The notes beneath the pieces were generated by a model. The model worked only from the letters and a program-made list of their open reading frames with translations. It made no database searches and was not told where the DNA came from. A stretch of 64,000 nucleotides of DNA. It comes from Symsagittifera roscoffensis. Its lineage: Eukaryota; Xenacoelomorpha; Acoela; Convolutidae. Position 1 is the first letter of the stretch. Each line of letters begins with the position of its first letter. Location: contig NC_087062.1 of the NCBI RefSeq assembly GCF_963678635.1, forward strand, positions 53,456,473 through 53,520,472, read 5' to 3'. Made by a program: the position numbers and the translations under genes. Below are positions 34,067 through 44,028 of this stretch, one piece after another.

Positions 34067-34462
34067 TCAACAGCTTGCACCATCCTCTTTGGTGAGGGTT
34101 GGTTCAACGAAACAGTAACTGTCGATAAACTGCTTCCATAAACGACGTTTTTGCGCCCTTCTGATTAGTAACGTCAGTTTGTTATTCTTATTTTCGTTGT
34201 TCTCGATCAAACTCCAGTCCTCGTCAAACCAGAAAGTTTTCCTTCGTCCTTTGCCTACATTCTTCTGTTGGACTTGTTCAATTAGGATATCTCTCAATTC
34301 GCTGCCTGATGATCCTCGGAGTACGTGTCCTATATACATCATTCTTCTCTTTTGTTTTGTTGTCAAAAGGTTGGCATGTTCTAGACTCACGCGTTTCAAT
34401 ACCGCAGAATTTGTTACATGAGCAGTGTATGGTACTTTTAATATTCGCCGATAACACCACAT
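34067..34462 (-). pseudogene. LINE ORF2 C-terminal fragment
   Basis: 131 codons. It starts with M-W-C-Y-R-R-I-L-K and V-T-N around residues 1-18, then Y-I-G-H-V-L-R at 43-49 and G-K-G-R-R-K-T-F-W near 70-78. This is the familiar region after the thumb of animal LINE reverse transcriptases ('W.YRR.LKI', 'N..VL.R', 'GH.LR', 'GRR...W'). Separated from the polymerase core by a broken segment with a stop. Confidence 0.8.
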
Positions 34463-34493
34463 CTAAAAAGCCTTTATGTGGTCTCTGATAGTT

Positions 34494-35213
34494 TTAGTGA
34501 TGGTTCATATCTCCGATCCGTATCTTATAATGCTCCAGATCAATACGCTGAATATTTTCAATTTCGAATAGGTCTTTCCGCTCGAAGAACTTCTCCCTGG
34601 CTATGGCAATACGGCATTTAACTTCCATGAGACCTGGCAGATCTGAACTAAGATTCACGCCAAGATATGTGAAGAGTCTAACATCTTCGACCAGACGTCC
34701 TCCAAGCTTCAGGTCGATCGGTTCCATGTCAGAACCTGGAAATACTAATTTCATTGATTTTGTTTTCTTGAGGTTCATTTCATTGTCATATTCCTGACCA
34801 ATGTTGACGAGTTCAACTAGAACTTCTTGCAAATAATATTTCGATTCAGCGAGAAGAACGGTGTCATCTGCATAAAATGGTCTGTTTACCACTTCTCTAC
34901 CTATAGAAACACCTTTGTGCTTTGACAGCTTACTCATCGCATGATCAGCATATGTGTTAAAAAGAACAGGTGATAGGATGCAACCTTGTCTAACGCCTCT
35001 TGTTATGTAAATTTCATTTGCAAGTATCTCGTCGTTTTTCATGAATGCTTTTTGGTTCAAATAGAGGTTCACAGTTATTCTTAAGGCTCTGCCATTTATT
35101 CCGCTTTCTCTCAATATCTCGATATTTTTATGGTGGTTTACTTGGTCAAAAGCTTTCGTAAAGTCGATGAAAACAACGTAGACGTTTTCCCTCCTGCTTA
35201 CAAAACTCATCAT
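34494..35213 (-). pseudogene. LINE reverse transcriptase core
   Basis: 239 codons from ATG; the frame is open upstream to about 35316, adding a fingers motif with Y-G-F-L-P-N-R-G-T. Motif A lies at F15-I-D17-F-T-K-A-F-D23, motif B at R72-G-V-R-Q-G-C-I-L-S-P82, and motif C at Y114-A-D-D-T118. All catalytic Asp residues are present, so the decay lies in the frame breaks and not in the active site. It copies element RNA at a nicked target when intact. Family resemblance is to the LINE polymerases common in invertebrates; I do not assign a clade. Confidence 0.9.
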
Positions 35214-35311
35214 TATGGTTTTTAGAGCAGCAGTGGCTTCTTTTGTCCCTCTGTTTGGTAGGAATCCGTACCTTAGTTTATTGATTTGGTCGTTTAGTAT
35301 GGGTGCTATTT

Positions 35312-35785
35312 TCAGTAAAATTTTTCAGTATGTGTAAAAATAGCAATTGTTCGATGTTCTCCGCTTTTAAGAGTTCCTTTTTTCTTCGGCAGCGCAATTA
35401 TGAGCGACGTTAGAAAGTCGACATTTAGTTCCCCGGTTTCGTAAGCATTTTTAACAGTCTGGTGTACAATGCTTAAGGAGCTGTTGCTCAGGCATCGCAG
35501 CGCTTTTATTGGCACTTGGTCACATCCAACACATTTGTTGTTTCTCAGTTTCTTTAGAGAAGCTTGGAACTCGATCATGGTTATTGTGGTATTATCATCT
35601 CTGGATATTGATTGAACAGTATCTCGGAGTTTTCCCCAGTTTGGGTTTACTGTTCTTGCAAGCGTTTTGTCAATGTTTTCGGAGTACGCTTTTATTATCT
35701 CCTGGTTGTAGGGGAGGGTTCTGAAATTGGGTCGAGGCACTTTTTTCTTATTGGGAGGTGAGGTTGCCAAAAAGACTGGTACCAT
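35312..35785 (-). pseudogene. LINE ORF2 connector fragment
   Basis: 157 codons. Contains N-W-G-K-L around residues 49-53, the conserved L-R-N-N-K-C-V-G-C-D-Q-V-P block (about 80-92) that corresponds to 'lk..KapG.D.ip', I-I-A-L-P-K-K (about 129-135) and E-H-R-T-I (about 143-147), the start of the palm/fingers. It ends at a stop created by the one-base shift that leads into the next fragment. Confidence 0.8.
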
Positions 35786-35840
35786 CTAGGAGGTGAGGTT
35801 CTTCTACTCCCCGATTCTGTAAGACACAGAAACATATACT

Positions 35841-36300
35841 ATTTTACTGATCTCTAACAACGGAGTGCAAACCGGTAAAAACAAATGAAAGCTCGTTAAT
35901 AAAGTAGACCAGGACGAAGTCAGTACAAGTAAGAACAATAAAGGTTCCTTTACATTTATGATTGTCAGAAGCAAAATCCCAGCAACATGGTTGCAAGCAA
36001 GATTCGATGATGACGAATATCACAAACATCAAGACAGGTAGGATTGTGATTAAATTCAAGTGACGTTCCAGGAAATAAGTTAAGAAACAAAAACGAGCGA
36101 AGACATCGTGATAGAACGAAACAAAAAAAAGTGCATAGTTCCACTGAAAAAATCAAAGACATCATTTCAATTTGAAATATCAATTCATCTTTAAATTTCT
36201 AACCCAAATAGAAATGATCATTTCAATAATTAACTTCATAACAATGTAAATGTGTGTATTGAACAACTATCTATCTAAAAAAGGAACCAGTTGTAGCTTG
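35841..36300. other. non-coding stretch
   Basis: No feature seen between the LINE and direct repeat D; AT-rich. Confidence 0.4.
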
Positions 36301-36890
36301 GTTTAACTTGGTTTTTAACATTTCAATTAACTCTCCGATTTGAACAGTTCTTTCAAGATCGGACTCACTTTTTTCTGCTGCTTATAACCTAGATATTGAA
36401 AACAAGAATAACGCAAGTTTGACCGACTGGCTTACTGTCTTGCCTTAAAAAACAGACAGCGCGGCGACAAAGTTGCATATTTCAATTTCATCAAGAGTAT
36501 GAAGAAAAAGAGGAAAAAGAAATTTGAAGCCTAGTCTGCAGGTGCAGATTTGTCTCAGCGAAAGAGCTGAGAAAAAAATCAACTTCACTCTTCAGAATTT
36601 GTGATTTCCCCACTCGCTCAGTCGAGTAAAATTATTTTCCTTTTTTTGATTATCACTAATTTTTTTAAGCAGAAAACACTTTTGAAAAAAAAAAAACTTT
36701 CGAGAACTGACAGAGGTAAGCTTCTAATGTTTTCCTTCAACTTAAATCAATGTAACTTTATCTAAACACACCAAACCTATTTTGGAATTTATGACAGTTT
36801 TTCATCCATTTACAACTGATTTATACTTAATTAATAATCCCTTTTAATTTATCTGTTTTTATAAAAATCATTTAAGCTCTAGGACCAGAT
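36301..36890 (+). repeat. direct repeat D, right copy
   Basis: Same orientation as 28681-29384 and about 7.6 kb away. It starts at 'tttaacttggtttttaacat' and ends at 'ctctaggaccagattgat'. It lacks about 110 bp present in the left copy. The pair encloses the 62-bp minisatellite and the LINE remnant. Confidence 0.8.
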
Positions 36891-36899
36891 TGATTGCGC

Positions 36900-37560
36900 T
36901 AAAATGAGAAGTTTTTATTGGTCGCTTATATATCTGTTTTGTTCGAGCAAAGTCACGACATAACTTTTTACGGGTCGTATAATACTCATTTTGGGTCGCA
37001 ATGGTTGCAACACCTAATTCTGATAGCAAAAATCAGAATTTTTCAACAAAAACTATTTTCTCAAAGTTTTTTTTTCAATTTTTGGTTTTTCTATTTGATT
37101 TTAGTCATAGCCATTCATTTTTCTATCATAAGTGGCGCGCAGCTCAGTTTCGCCTCTGCGTATTAACTTATTTGCAAATACAGTAAACCTACTACTGCGT
37201 ACAAAACAAGGCACGACCAAACTCGGTCGCGTAAATGGCCGTCAGGCGAGCAAGTAACACTAGCTTGCATCGAAGTTTTAATCGGGCAAAGATTAAGCCT
37301 AAGTTGCACAAACATGCAAATTAGCTCAAAAAAAGGGTCGGCAATTAAATAAAATGCAAAGTCTCATGATAAATTTTACAAAGTTGCAATATTGTTTTTT
37401 GAGGTGAGCAGAATCATCTTTTGTCGCTAAAAGTCGCAACAAATCTTTTTCGGGTCGAGCAAAGCCACGACAAAACTTTTTGGATCGCTTAAAGACACAC
37501 AAAAACTCTTTGATTACACTAATGCCTCTTGCAAATGCTCGTTTTCAGTGGTCGCAGCTC
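36900..37560 (+). repeat. degenerate 'cgagcaaagtcacgacaaaa' repeats
   Basis: Repeated phrases: 'gttcgagcaaagtcacgaca' + 'taactttttacgggtcg' (36941), the 'cggtcgcgtaaatggcc' block (about 37226), 'gtcgctaaaagtcgcaaca' (about 37422), 'cgggtcgagcaaagccacg' + 'acaaaactttttggatcg' (about 37450). The spacing is irregular and the copies diverged. Related to 28501-28670. Non-coding. Confidence 0.45.
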
Positions 37561-38600
37561 TTGTTTTTGATTGCAATATTCAGAACACACCCATTTTGAG
37601 TCTATAGTGGCATTTAAAGTCTGATTCCTATTTTTGGAGCAATGAGGTCAGAAAAAAGAGTTAGTGCCTTGAAAGACTCTAAGAGTACAAGAATGAGTGC
37701 CGACGCTCGTCTATCTCTTGTAGTTTTGTTTACAAAATTGAAGTCTATTAGGCTTATAAAATTGTTCCATTTGATTTTGAGTTCAGGTAAATTCGGCTGT
37801 TTTTCATTTTTTAGAACTGATTATTCGGGCTATGGTAAAGCTAAGTAATTCAAGTTGTTTATTTTTATTGTGCACGCGACCATGAAGAATTAATGAAACA
37901 ATTTGGGAATTTTTTTATCAAGATCTTTTTACAAAATCAGCAAAATGTTTGTTCAATTAAACTCCTTATTGTGCTTGAAGTATTCGAATTCTGGACGAAT
38001 TTTTGAGGAATAGTTTGAGAACCTACAGAAATCATATTTTTATAATCAGTCGTAATATTTTTTGCATTGCGATTGGATGCGCAGCTCTTTTTTCTTGCAT
38101 TGCGTCCGTGTTGAAAATGGCTGAATTTTTTTGATCATTATAGCCCAATTCTGAGCAAAAACTATCAAATAAAACTGGGTCAGAATTTTCCATTGAACGA
38201 AATGGTCAAGTGGAGCAAACAGATTATTTTTTAAACTTTGACCTTTAGAGTTTTTTCATTTCCAATGATTTTATTCATTTTTAGAAAAAACTGCTTGTCA
38301 ACATAACCCTTCAAAAATTGGCTAAAATTACAGTTCTACAGAAACTTTGTTTCAACTTGAGAAACCAAAAATATACCTCACTTGTTTAGTTTGCTATGCT
38401 CATTTCCATTCAAGTCTTTAATTCATCATATACTCCTTAAAAAACAGCAAATATTCCAAACAGCAGATGATTTTTTTTTTCTAAAATCGCGTACCACAAT
38501 CCTTTGTAAGAAATAAATTGTTTAATTTTCAGTCCGCTTACTGATTTAAGGTGAATTTTTCAAGTGTCAAAACTTCGCTGTTTTTTATGTCTTTTTAGCC
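37561..38600. other. AT-rich intergenic stretch
   Basis: No gene seen; a 68-codon open frame at 37642-37848 has no support. Confidence 0.4.
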
Positions 38601-38619
38601 GTGTGATGCACTTATCGTC

Positions 38620-39030
38620 TGGACTCATCTCTCCCTTGTTTCATAAAATAAATAAATTCTCAACTTAGCCTGGAGGTAAGGAATATGATCGGGAGGACAA
38701 GGGTCTTGGGTTATTCGAACCTGACTGAGACATGTTTTTTTTTCAAACGGGAAGTAGTCTGTTTCAAATAAAATTGTCGGCCAATTAATTGTCTGTTTAT
38801 CTGTTGTCTGCTTAATTGTCATATCTTGAAATTATTTTTTTTTCTGCGCACGTTTTTTAAATACTGTTTTCAGTGTTTGATTTACGCCTATAGTTTGTAA
38901 CTTTACTTGCATTGATGATTTCGTATTTCCTTTTTGTTTTTTTTTGTTTCGCTAAAAAAAATTCCTCGCCCCAAATTATTTCGATCTTTTTTTCATCGGC
39001 TTAATGATCTAATTTTGGGCCGTTTTGAGT
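38620..39030 (+). repeat. SINE-like dispersed repeat, copy at 38.6 kb
   Basis: 'cttagcctggaggtaaggaa', then 'gggttattcgaacctgac' (a B-box-like sequence with an insertion), 'tttttttttcaaacgggaag', 'gtttcaaataaaattgtcgg' and a tail with 'gtgtttgatttacgcc', 'gtttgtaactttac' and 'catcggcttaatgatc'. The same order of blocks occurs at 59232-59640 and in each 4.45-kb unit (for example 6120-6430). Confidence 0.55.
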
Positions 39031-39359
39031 TAAACACAATTTTAACACTCCACTCTATACTTTTCAAATTTGTTTGTTCACCAATCGGTTTGATAAAATT
39101 CCATTTTTTTTGTTTTGAAAAAGAAAATTTCGTTTTTTGCATAAGTTTTATTTTTCTCGGAAACGTCTCCTGATTTTCGAAGAAGGGTTTTCAATTGAAA
39201 TACCGCTTACTCCCCTGTGTGCCTGCTTACTCCCCTAGAATCTTTTTTCACCTGATCCCTCTGTCTGCAGCCTTCGAAGAAATGCGAGGGATTATTTGAC
39301 ACGTATTTTAGATTTTTTTGTTTTCTCGAAAACTAATCTCTCAAATATTTTGATTTCAC

Positions 39360-40260
39360 TGAATACAATTATTTTGAAAAACTCCCCTGCATAACTGGCT
39401 ACGACCAATTTTTTTACACATAAAGTTATGGCCCTCGGAATTATCAAAACTTTCATTTTTGATCGTTAGGAGAATCTGTTTGACTTTTCTCAAAAACTAA
39501 CTTCTTAAATCTGATTTTGAGGGTTCAGTGAAGTAATGCGTAGTCGGAAGCTCCTCTGCATTAGTGGACACCAACTAAAAACGTTCACAAAAAGTTGTCA
39601 ACCTCAGAAAAGTCAACCTTTTGACTATTTGACTTTTTTATATTCTTTTTGATTTTTCTCGAAAAGAACCCTGCCATACCTGAAGTTTTGGGTTCAGTTC
39701 TCGGAACGGGTTTGTTTTGTGCGAGGCTCATTTGCGTAAGCGACTACGCTCAAATTTCTTCACTGCAAAAATTTTGGCCCACGGAAAAAAAAATTTTGAT
39801 TTTGTGACCGTTTTTTTGTCAAATTTTTGAAATTTCTGGAGAACTACCCTCGAAATCGAAATTAAGCTTTTGACATTTCCGGGGAATTACCCTCGAAATC
39901 GTAATCAACTGCCCTCAAAATCGAAAAGCTACGAGTCTCGGAAATGTCAAATTTTTTAATAGTGGACCGTTTATTGGACTTTTCTTCTTACGCAAAAACT
40001 ACCGTGTCAATTCTCAGGTTGTGTTCAATCGAGATTCCCGGCTTTGGGAATTTTCTGTTTAAGCGGCCACAGCCTGTTTTTTGCAGGAAAAAGTCTTGGA
40101 TTTCGAAAAATTTTTTTGACCTATTTATAGAACTTTTGACCGTTTTTGGAAAAGTTTTCAATTTTCTTAAAATTTACAATCAAATCCGAGACAACAAGTT
40201 CAACTGAAAGAACCGGTTGCAATAGTGGTTTCTGCAAAAGCGGCGGCTCCTTTTGTTTGT
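39360..40260 (+). repeat. degenerate ~165-170-bp tandem repeat, fragment B
   Basis: Repeat starts near 39385 ('ctgcataactggctacgacc'), 39551 ('ctgcattagtggacaccaac'), 39720 ('tttgcgtaagcgactacgct') and about 40205 ('ccggttgcaatagtggtttc'). Each is followed by an 'aaaagtt.t.gcc' phrase and then by T-rich 'gactttttgacc' type blocks. Matches 1-460. 'ttaccctcgaaatcg' is itself repeated at 39845-39900. Confidence 0.6.
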
Positions 40261-40632
40261 GTGAGAAAAGTTATCTCCTTTAATGCCGCAAATTCATTCA
40301 AAATTGCAAATTCGTTCAATATCAAACTCACTTTCATCAAGACAAAGGAAAATCTTAGTTCACCTAAATTTTAGTTCACGAAGCTCCACCTTGCCTCTGT
40401 GTTTCTTTTTTTTTCTTTTTTTTCTATGACAGCTCAGCGAGGGCCTTGATGTTTTCAGATATAAAACAATCAGACCACAAATTTTTTTGTAGACTTGTAA
40501 AAGAAATTAAAGCCAATTTTGACAGTTTCGGAAGATTTCGCGTCCACCGTAAGCCTCGTCATTTTTCGTCCACGACTAATCATTTAATGGCCTGGGTGCA
40601 ATAAAAGCATTCCGAAACGCTTTGCTCTGGTC

Positions 40633-41133
40633 CACTGATGTCCATTTTCAAAATTAAAAATTGAAATTTACATAAAAACTGTTTAAGAAAAGTTTAAAAA
40701 TTGTTAGCATCAATATGAATTTTTCCTAAGCAATTTAAATTTTCCATTAGAAATTTAAATATTCATTCAGACTGTTTTTAGCGGGTTTTCTGCCAATTTT
40801 GGGGACTTTTCGCAATTTTGAGAAAAGAATCCCAAAGCAAGCTTTTTGGGCAAATCATTTTGCTACAAAATTCATCAGATTTGTCGTGGTTGTTTGCTTT
40901 TTCCGCGGAACTGTGAAATGTGAAATTAATTTTCATGAGTAAACTACTCTGTACTTTGGCGTCGGATCGAAGACCGCCGGAGCAATTTAAGTTTTTTCAA
41001 ATTAAATTGCTCGATTTAAATTGAAATTTTTCATTTAAAATGAGTGGGCTCTTAATTTCACATTAAATAAATTGAAATTAAAAACAAAATTCATATTAAT
41101 TCAATTTGTTTTTTTTTTATATGGACATCACTG
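40633..41133. mobile_element. 501-bp MITE with CACTGATGTCCAT ends
   Basis: Terminal inverted repeats: left 'cactgatgtccat' (40633), right reverse complement 'cagtgatgtccat' (ends 41133). Flanks are 'ctctggtc' and 'gtctggta', matching at 6 of 8 positions, as an aged hAT-type 8-bp duplication would. The interior is AT-rich and made of many short 'aatttaaatt'-like palindromes. No coding capacity. Confidence 0.75.
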
Positions 41134-41300
41134 GTCTGGTATGTCAAAAAATAGCATAGCGTAAAGCGGTCTTTTCTCAATGGAGGAAAACTTTCAAGTT
41201 CTCCGAGGTCTGCAAAGAGATTTAATAGAATCGGTTTAGTGCACGCAGGTATTTCAGACTAGCTCCGATTAAACTCATTATGATGCTATTAGCTAATGCA

Positions 41301-41306
41301 TTTATT
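41301..41306 (-). promoter_or_regulatory. AATAAA polyadenylation signal (distal)
   Basis: 'tttatt' on the plus strand, AATAAA on the minus strand, about 160 nt downstream of the stop codon at 41464. It is the best candidate for 3' end formation of the long isoform. Confidence 0.6.
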
Positions 41307-41463
41307 ATCTTAAGCTTTTAAAGACAAGAATATAAATATGATTATTTATAAAGAAATTGAGAAGTTCGAATCTATCATTGGGATGATTTACTGCAGCAAC
41401 CAAGTATTATAAATATGAATTAAGTAACTATAAGGTCAGGTCAATTCAACTCAACAACTACCA

Positions 41464-42236
41464 TCATTCATTAGCACATTCTGTAATCTCGTCCAGAGTT
41501 CGGGGAAAGGTCACAGACCTCTCGATGATCTGTCTAGTGGATTGCAAAACAGGGATAACTGGGGGTGGGTGACTTGTTGGAAAGCCGTTTCTTGATATGG
41601 TCGGCACACCCATTTTACAACCAGGGTTACCGATACTACTGTCTAAACTGCTTATAGCACCGCGATTGAAGTCAACGATATTGTTATTATTGTTGAAATG
41701 GTTTTCTGTAATAAGTTCGGATGCGAAATACTCGTCTTTCAATTCGATTCCATCATCGTCGAAGCTTGGTTCGGGATCTCGGATTCCACCGCCTTCGTCG
41801 TCGCTGTCGGGATACCCGAAATCGGCTTCTTCTGCATCCTCGTTGCATAACTCCATGATTAATTGGGACACGTCTATATTAGCACAGGTGCTGGCAGCCG
41901 AGCTATTTAGTCTTTCTTTGATTGACAACATTTCTGTAATGGGCTGATTCTCAACGGGTATTCTGTCCGATTCCGTTTCAACATGATTGGTCGATTCCGT
42001 GCCTCCCGCAAAACTTGATCGACTCTCTGACTTGTTCAATTCCGACTCATGATTGTTCAATTCCATCACATGAGTTGTGTGGTTATGGGTACTTCTTTCG
42101 GGGCTTTTGCTTACTGTGAACATTTTCTGCATTGAGATGTTGAGTTCTGCATTGACGTCTACGTATTCGTACAGGCCCAGCTCGTGCAGGTTAGTCACTG
42201 ATGGCAGCGAAGCGATTCCGTCCGTCTGACTCTCAT
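41464..42236 (-). CDS. SILK/RVxF scaffold-like protein, last exon
   Basis: Acceptor 'tttttgttcag|at' with two bases completing a split codon, then 256 codons and stop (residues 1338-1593 of the visible protein). The sequence is acidic and Ser/Asn-rich: a Gly-Leu-Tyr-Glu-Tyr-Val-Asp block near the start, S-D-D-E-G-G-G and F-D-D-D-G in the middle, and five Asn in a row. The C-terminus carries R1576-S-V-T-F1580, which fits the RVxF docking consensus for protein phosphatase 1. Phase (2 bases) fits the preceding exon's single overhanging base exactly. No folded domain recognised; probably disordered. Confidence 0.85.
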
Positions 42237-42489
42237 CTGAACAAAAATCCAAATTAAACTCAATCACGAATTAACATGTTGTTCATTATGGTAAGTGATA
42301 AAACGATGTGAGTGACTTGTATGGCATATCAGAATGTAGATTTTAATCTTAAGTCATGCTCAAAAGTAAGAAAATACGTCACGTAGGCACATGAAAACGC
42401 TGTTGGGACAGCCAACAAGTTATCAAAACTAGCAATCCCGCCTCCAACAATCAACTGGCTCTCAAAAAATTAGTTTTTGTTCTCATCAA

Positions 42490-43700
42490 GCTATCCAAGC
42501 AAAGAAACTTTATACAACTTCAAGTTAAGTCATATCGTAAACCGGTTTGAAAAACGTAAGATTTCATAAAACGAATCGGTTCCCGAAAAATAGCTTGTTT
42601 AGAAATTTTATTTTAGCAACAAGCTATTCAAGCTATGAATCTTTGAAATATTTCAAAATGTTTCATGAAGCAAATCAGATGGCGCAACTTAAGGTTTCTA
42701 TATGGACGCTACTCAAGCGATAAAAGATTTAAATATTTCAATATGTTTCATAGAGCAAATCAATTCTCAAAAACGTTGTGTTTTTCTAGGCAAGGTTTAA
42801 TAGCTATGAAACTTAAACTGAATCAGTTCACAAAAAATTTAAGTTTTTCTAAGCAAGCTTTTTAGGCTAGAAATTTTGACAAAAAATTCAAATTGTTTCA
42901 TAAACCGAATCAGTTTGTGAAAAAATTAAAATTTAGGTCGACCAAATTTAGGTCGACTTTTTTTAGGTCGACCAAATTGATTTTTCGAGCTCTCCCTAAG
43001 CACTGTTTTGCCCCTATTTTGGCTAAATTTTTTTTTGAAAAAACAGTCAAAAAAGCCGTTTTTGGGCACTTTTTGAAAAATTTTGACAAACAAATTGGGT
43101 TTTTTTTTGGCGCGAGCTCCCCCTCAAAGTTAGTATATATTGGCGCCAAAGGCGCCTTTAGAAAAATTTTAGGGTCGGTCGGCCAAAAATGGATTTCTGA
43201 AAAAGTATCAAAGGGGGGACACTTTCGGTCGGCAGGGGGTCGAATCCCTGATGGGGGGGGGTCCCCCCCTAAATCCGCCCCTGAAGCTATTCAATCTATG
43301 AAACTTTGAAATATTTCAAGTTATTTTTTAGACCGAATTGGTTCGCGAAAAATTTCAGTTTTTTCTAAGCAACCTTTTAAAGCTATGAAACTTCGAATAC
43401 TTTCAAGTTATTTCATATACGGAATCTGTTTGTCAAAAGTTGTTTTTCTAAGCAAGCTTTTAAAGCTATGAAATTTTGAATTATTGCAGTTTAATTCATC
43501 GAATGCATCGGTTCGAGAAAAGTTCAAGTTTTTCTAAGCTAGCTGTTAAAGATTTGAATTCTTTCATGTTATTTCATAGACTGAATCGCTTCGCGAAAAA
43601 GTTTTTCTAAGCAATCTTTTCAAGCTATGAAACGTTGAAATATTTCCATTTATTTCATAGACCGAATCGGTTCGCAAAAAGTTTTTCTTAGCATGTGGAG
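42490..43700 (+). repeat. ~85-bp minisatellite, split by a MITE
   Basis: Copies carry 'aagctatgaaactttgaa', 'atatttcaagttatttcata', 'gaccgaatcggttcgcgaaa' and 'gtttttctaagcaagctttt'. In the right part, 'gctatgaa'-type starts fall at 43296, 43381, 43466, about 43550 and 43625: a period of 80-85 bp. The left part (42490-42930) is more diverged. The MITE at about 42930-43283 lies between the two halves. Confidence 0.8.
42930..43283 (-). mobile_element. hAT-type MITE, copy 3
   Basis: Reverse-oriented copy inside the 85-bp minisatellite. The right end is 'aaatccgcccctg' (43271-43283); the core has 'gagctctccctaagcactg', 'ggcgcgagctccccctc', 'ggcgccaaaggcgccttta' and 'gggggtcgaatccctg'. The left end starts with a tripled 'aggtcgacc' and lacks the standard terminus, so it is truncated or rearranged. 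Confidence 0.75.
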
Positions 43701-43928
43701 TTTGCTGTTTTTAAATGAATTGTTCCAGACTGAACTTTTGACAGACCCAGACAGAAATTAGGCATGTACTGTCTAGCCTTGTACGTGGATCGAGTTCATC
43801 TTCTTCTCATGGTTGCTCTGAATGCTTCTTAAACGTTACGCTCGATAGCCTTTCAAACATTGTCTCCTAATAATTCTTAAACATTGTGTTCAGTTAAACA
43901 TTGCGTCCATAGCTCATTCCGACTTTCA

Positions 43929-43934
43929 TTTATT
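43929..43934 (-). promoter_or_regulatory. AATAAA polyadenylation signal (proximal, intronic)
   Basis: AATAAA on the minus strand, about 40 nt downstream of the read-through stop at 43973. Together with the in-frame hydrophobic tail it would define an alternative 3' end inside the intron. Confidence 0.45.
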
Positions 43935-43972
43935 ATATAAGATTCACTATCAATTAAGTACGTATAGATTTT

Positions 43973-44028
43973 TTAAAACCAAATAAATGCAAGTAGTCCG
44001 GCCAAAACCAAAACCCGAATGCACTTAC
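43973..44028 (-). CDS. alternative hydrophobic tail encoded by intron read-through
   Basis: If the donor at 44029/44028 is not used, the frame runs on for 18 codons (R-K-C-I-R-V-L-V-L-A-G-L-L-A-F-I-W-F) and stops (43973-43975). The tail has two basic residues, Arg, and then about 14 hydrophobic residues to the end, the layout of a C-terminal tail anchor. A proximal AATAAA follows about 40 nt downstream. The isoform is inferred; the strong donor 'cac|gtaagtg' argues that the spliced form is common. Confidence 0.4.

Larger units (their letters stand above)
34067..35840 (-). mobile_element. 5'-truncated, frame-broken LINE (non-LTR retrotransposon)
   Basis: Three consecutive minus-strand frames together make the C-terminal part of a LINE ORF2: a connector (35312-35785), a reverse transcriptase core (34494 to about 35320) and a C-terminal domain (34067-34462). 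The frames are separated by a one-base shift near 35317 in an A5T4 run and by a disrupted segment at 34463-34500. No apurinic-type endonuclease lies upstream, so the element is 5'-truncated, as is usual for LINE copies. Flanking duplications were not identified. The 'ggaggtgaggtt' at 35756 and 35789 is a short local repeat. The copy cannot encode an intact protein. Confidence 0.9.
42237..44028 (-). other. intron between the last two exons, with minisatellite and MITE
   Basis: 1792-bp GT-AG intron (donor gtaagt, acceptor ttgttcag). It holds the ~85-bp minisatellite (42490-42930 and 43284-43700) interrupted by a MITE, and near its donor the alternative read-through coding tail and AATAAA signal described separately. 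Confidence 0.8.

Noticed and set aside
34179-34797. Plus-strand open frames opposite the LINE
   Set aside because: They mirror the reverse transcriptase and C-terminal fragments and have no features of their own.
28681-36890. Direct repeats D as the LTRs of a retrotransposon or endogenous virus
   Set aside because: The repeats lack TG...CA ends and a primer-binding site, and the only polymerase between them is of the non-LTR type, in the opposite orientation and truncated.
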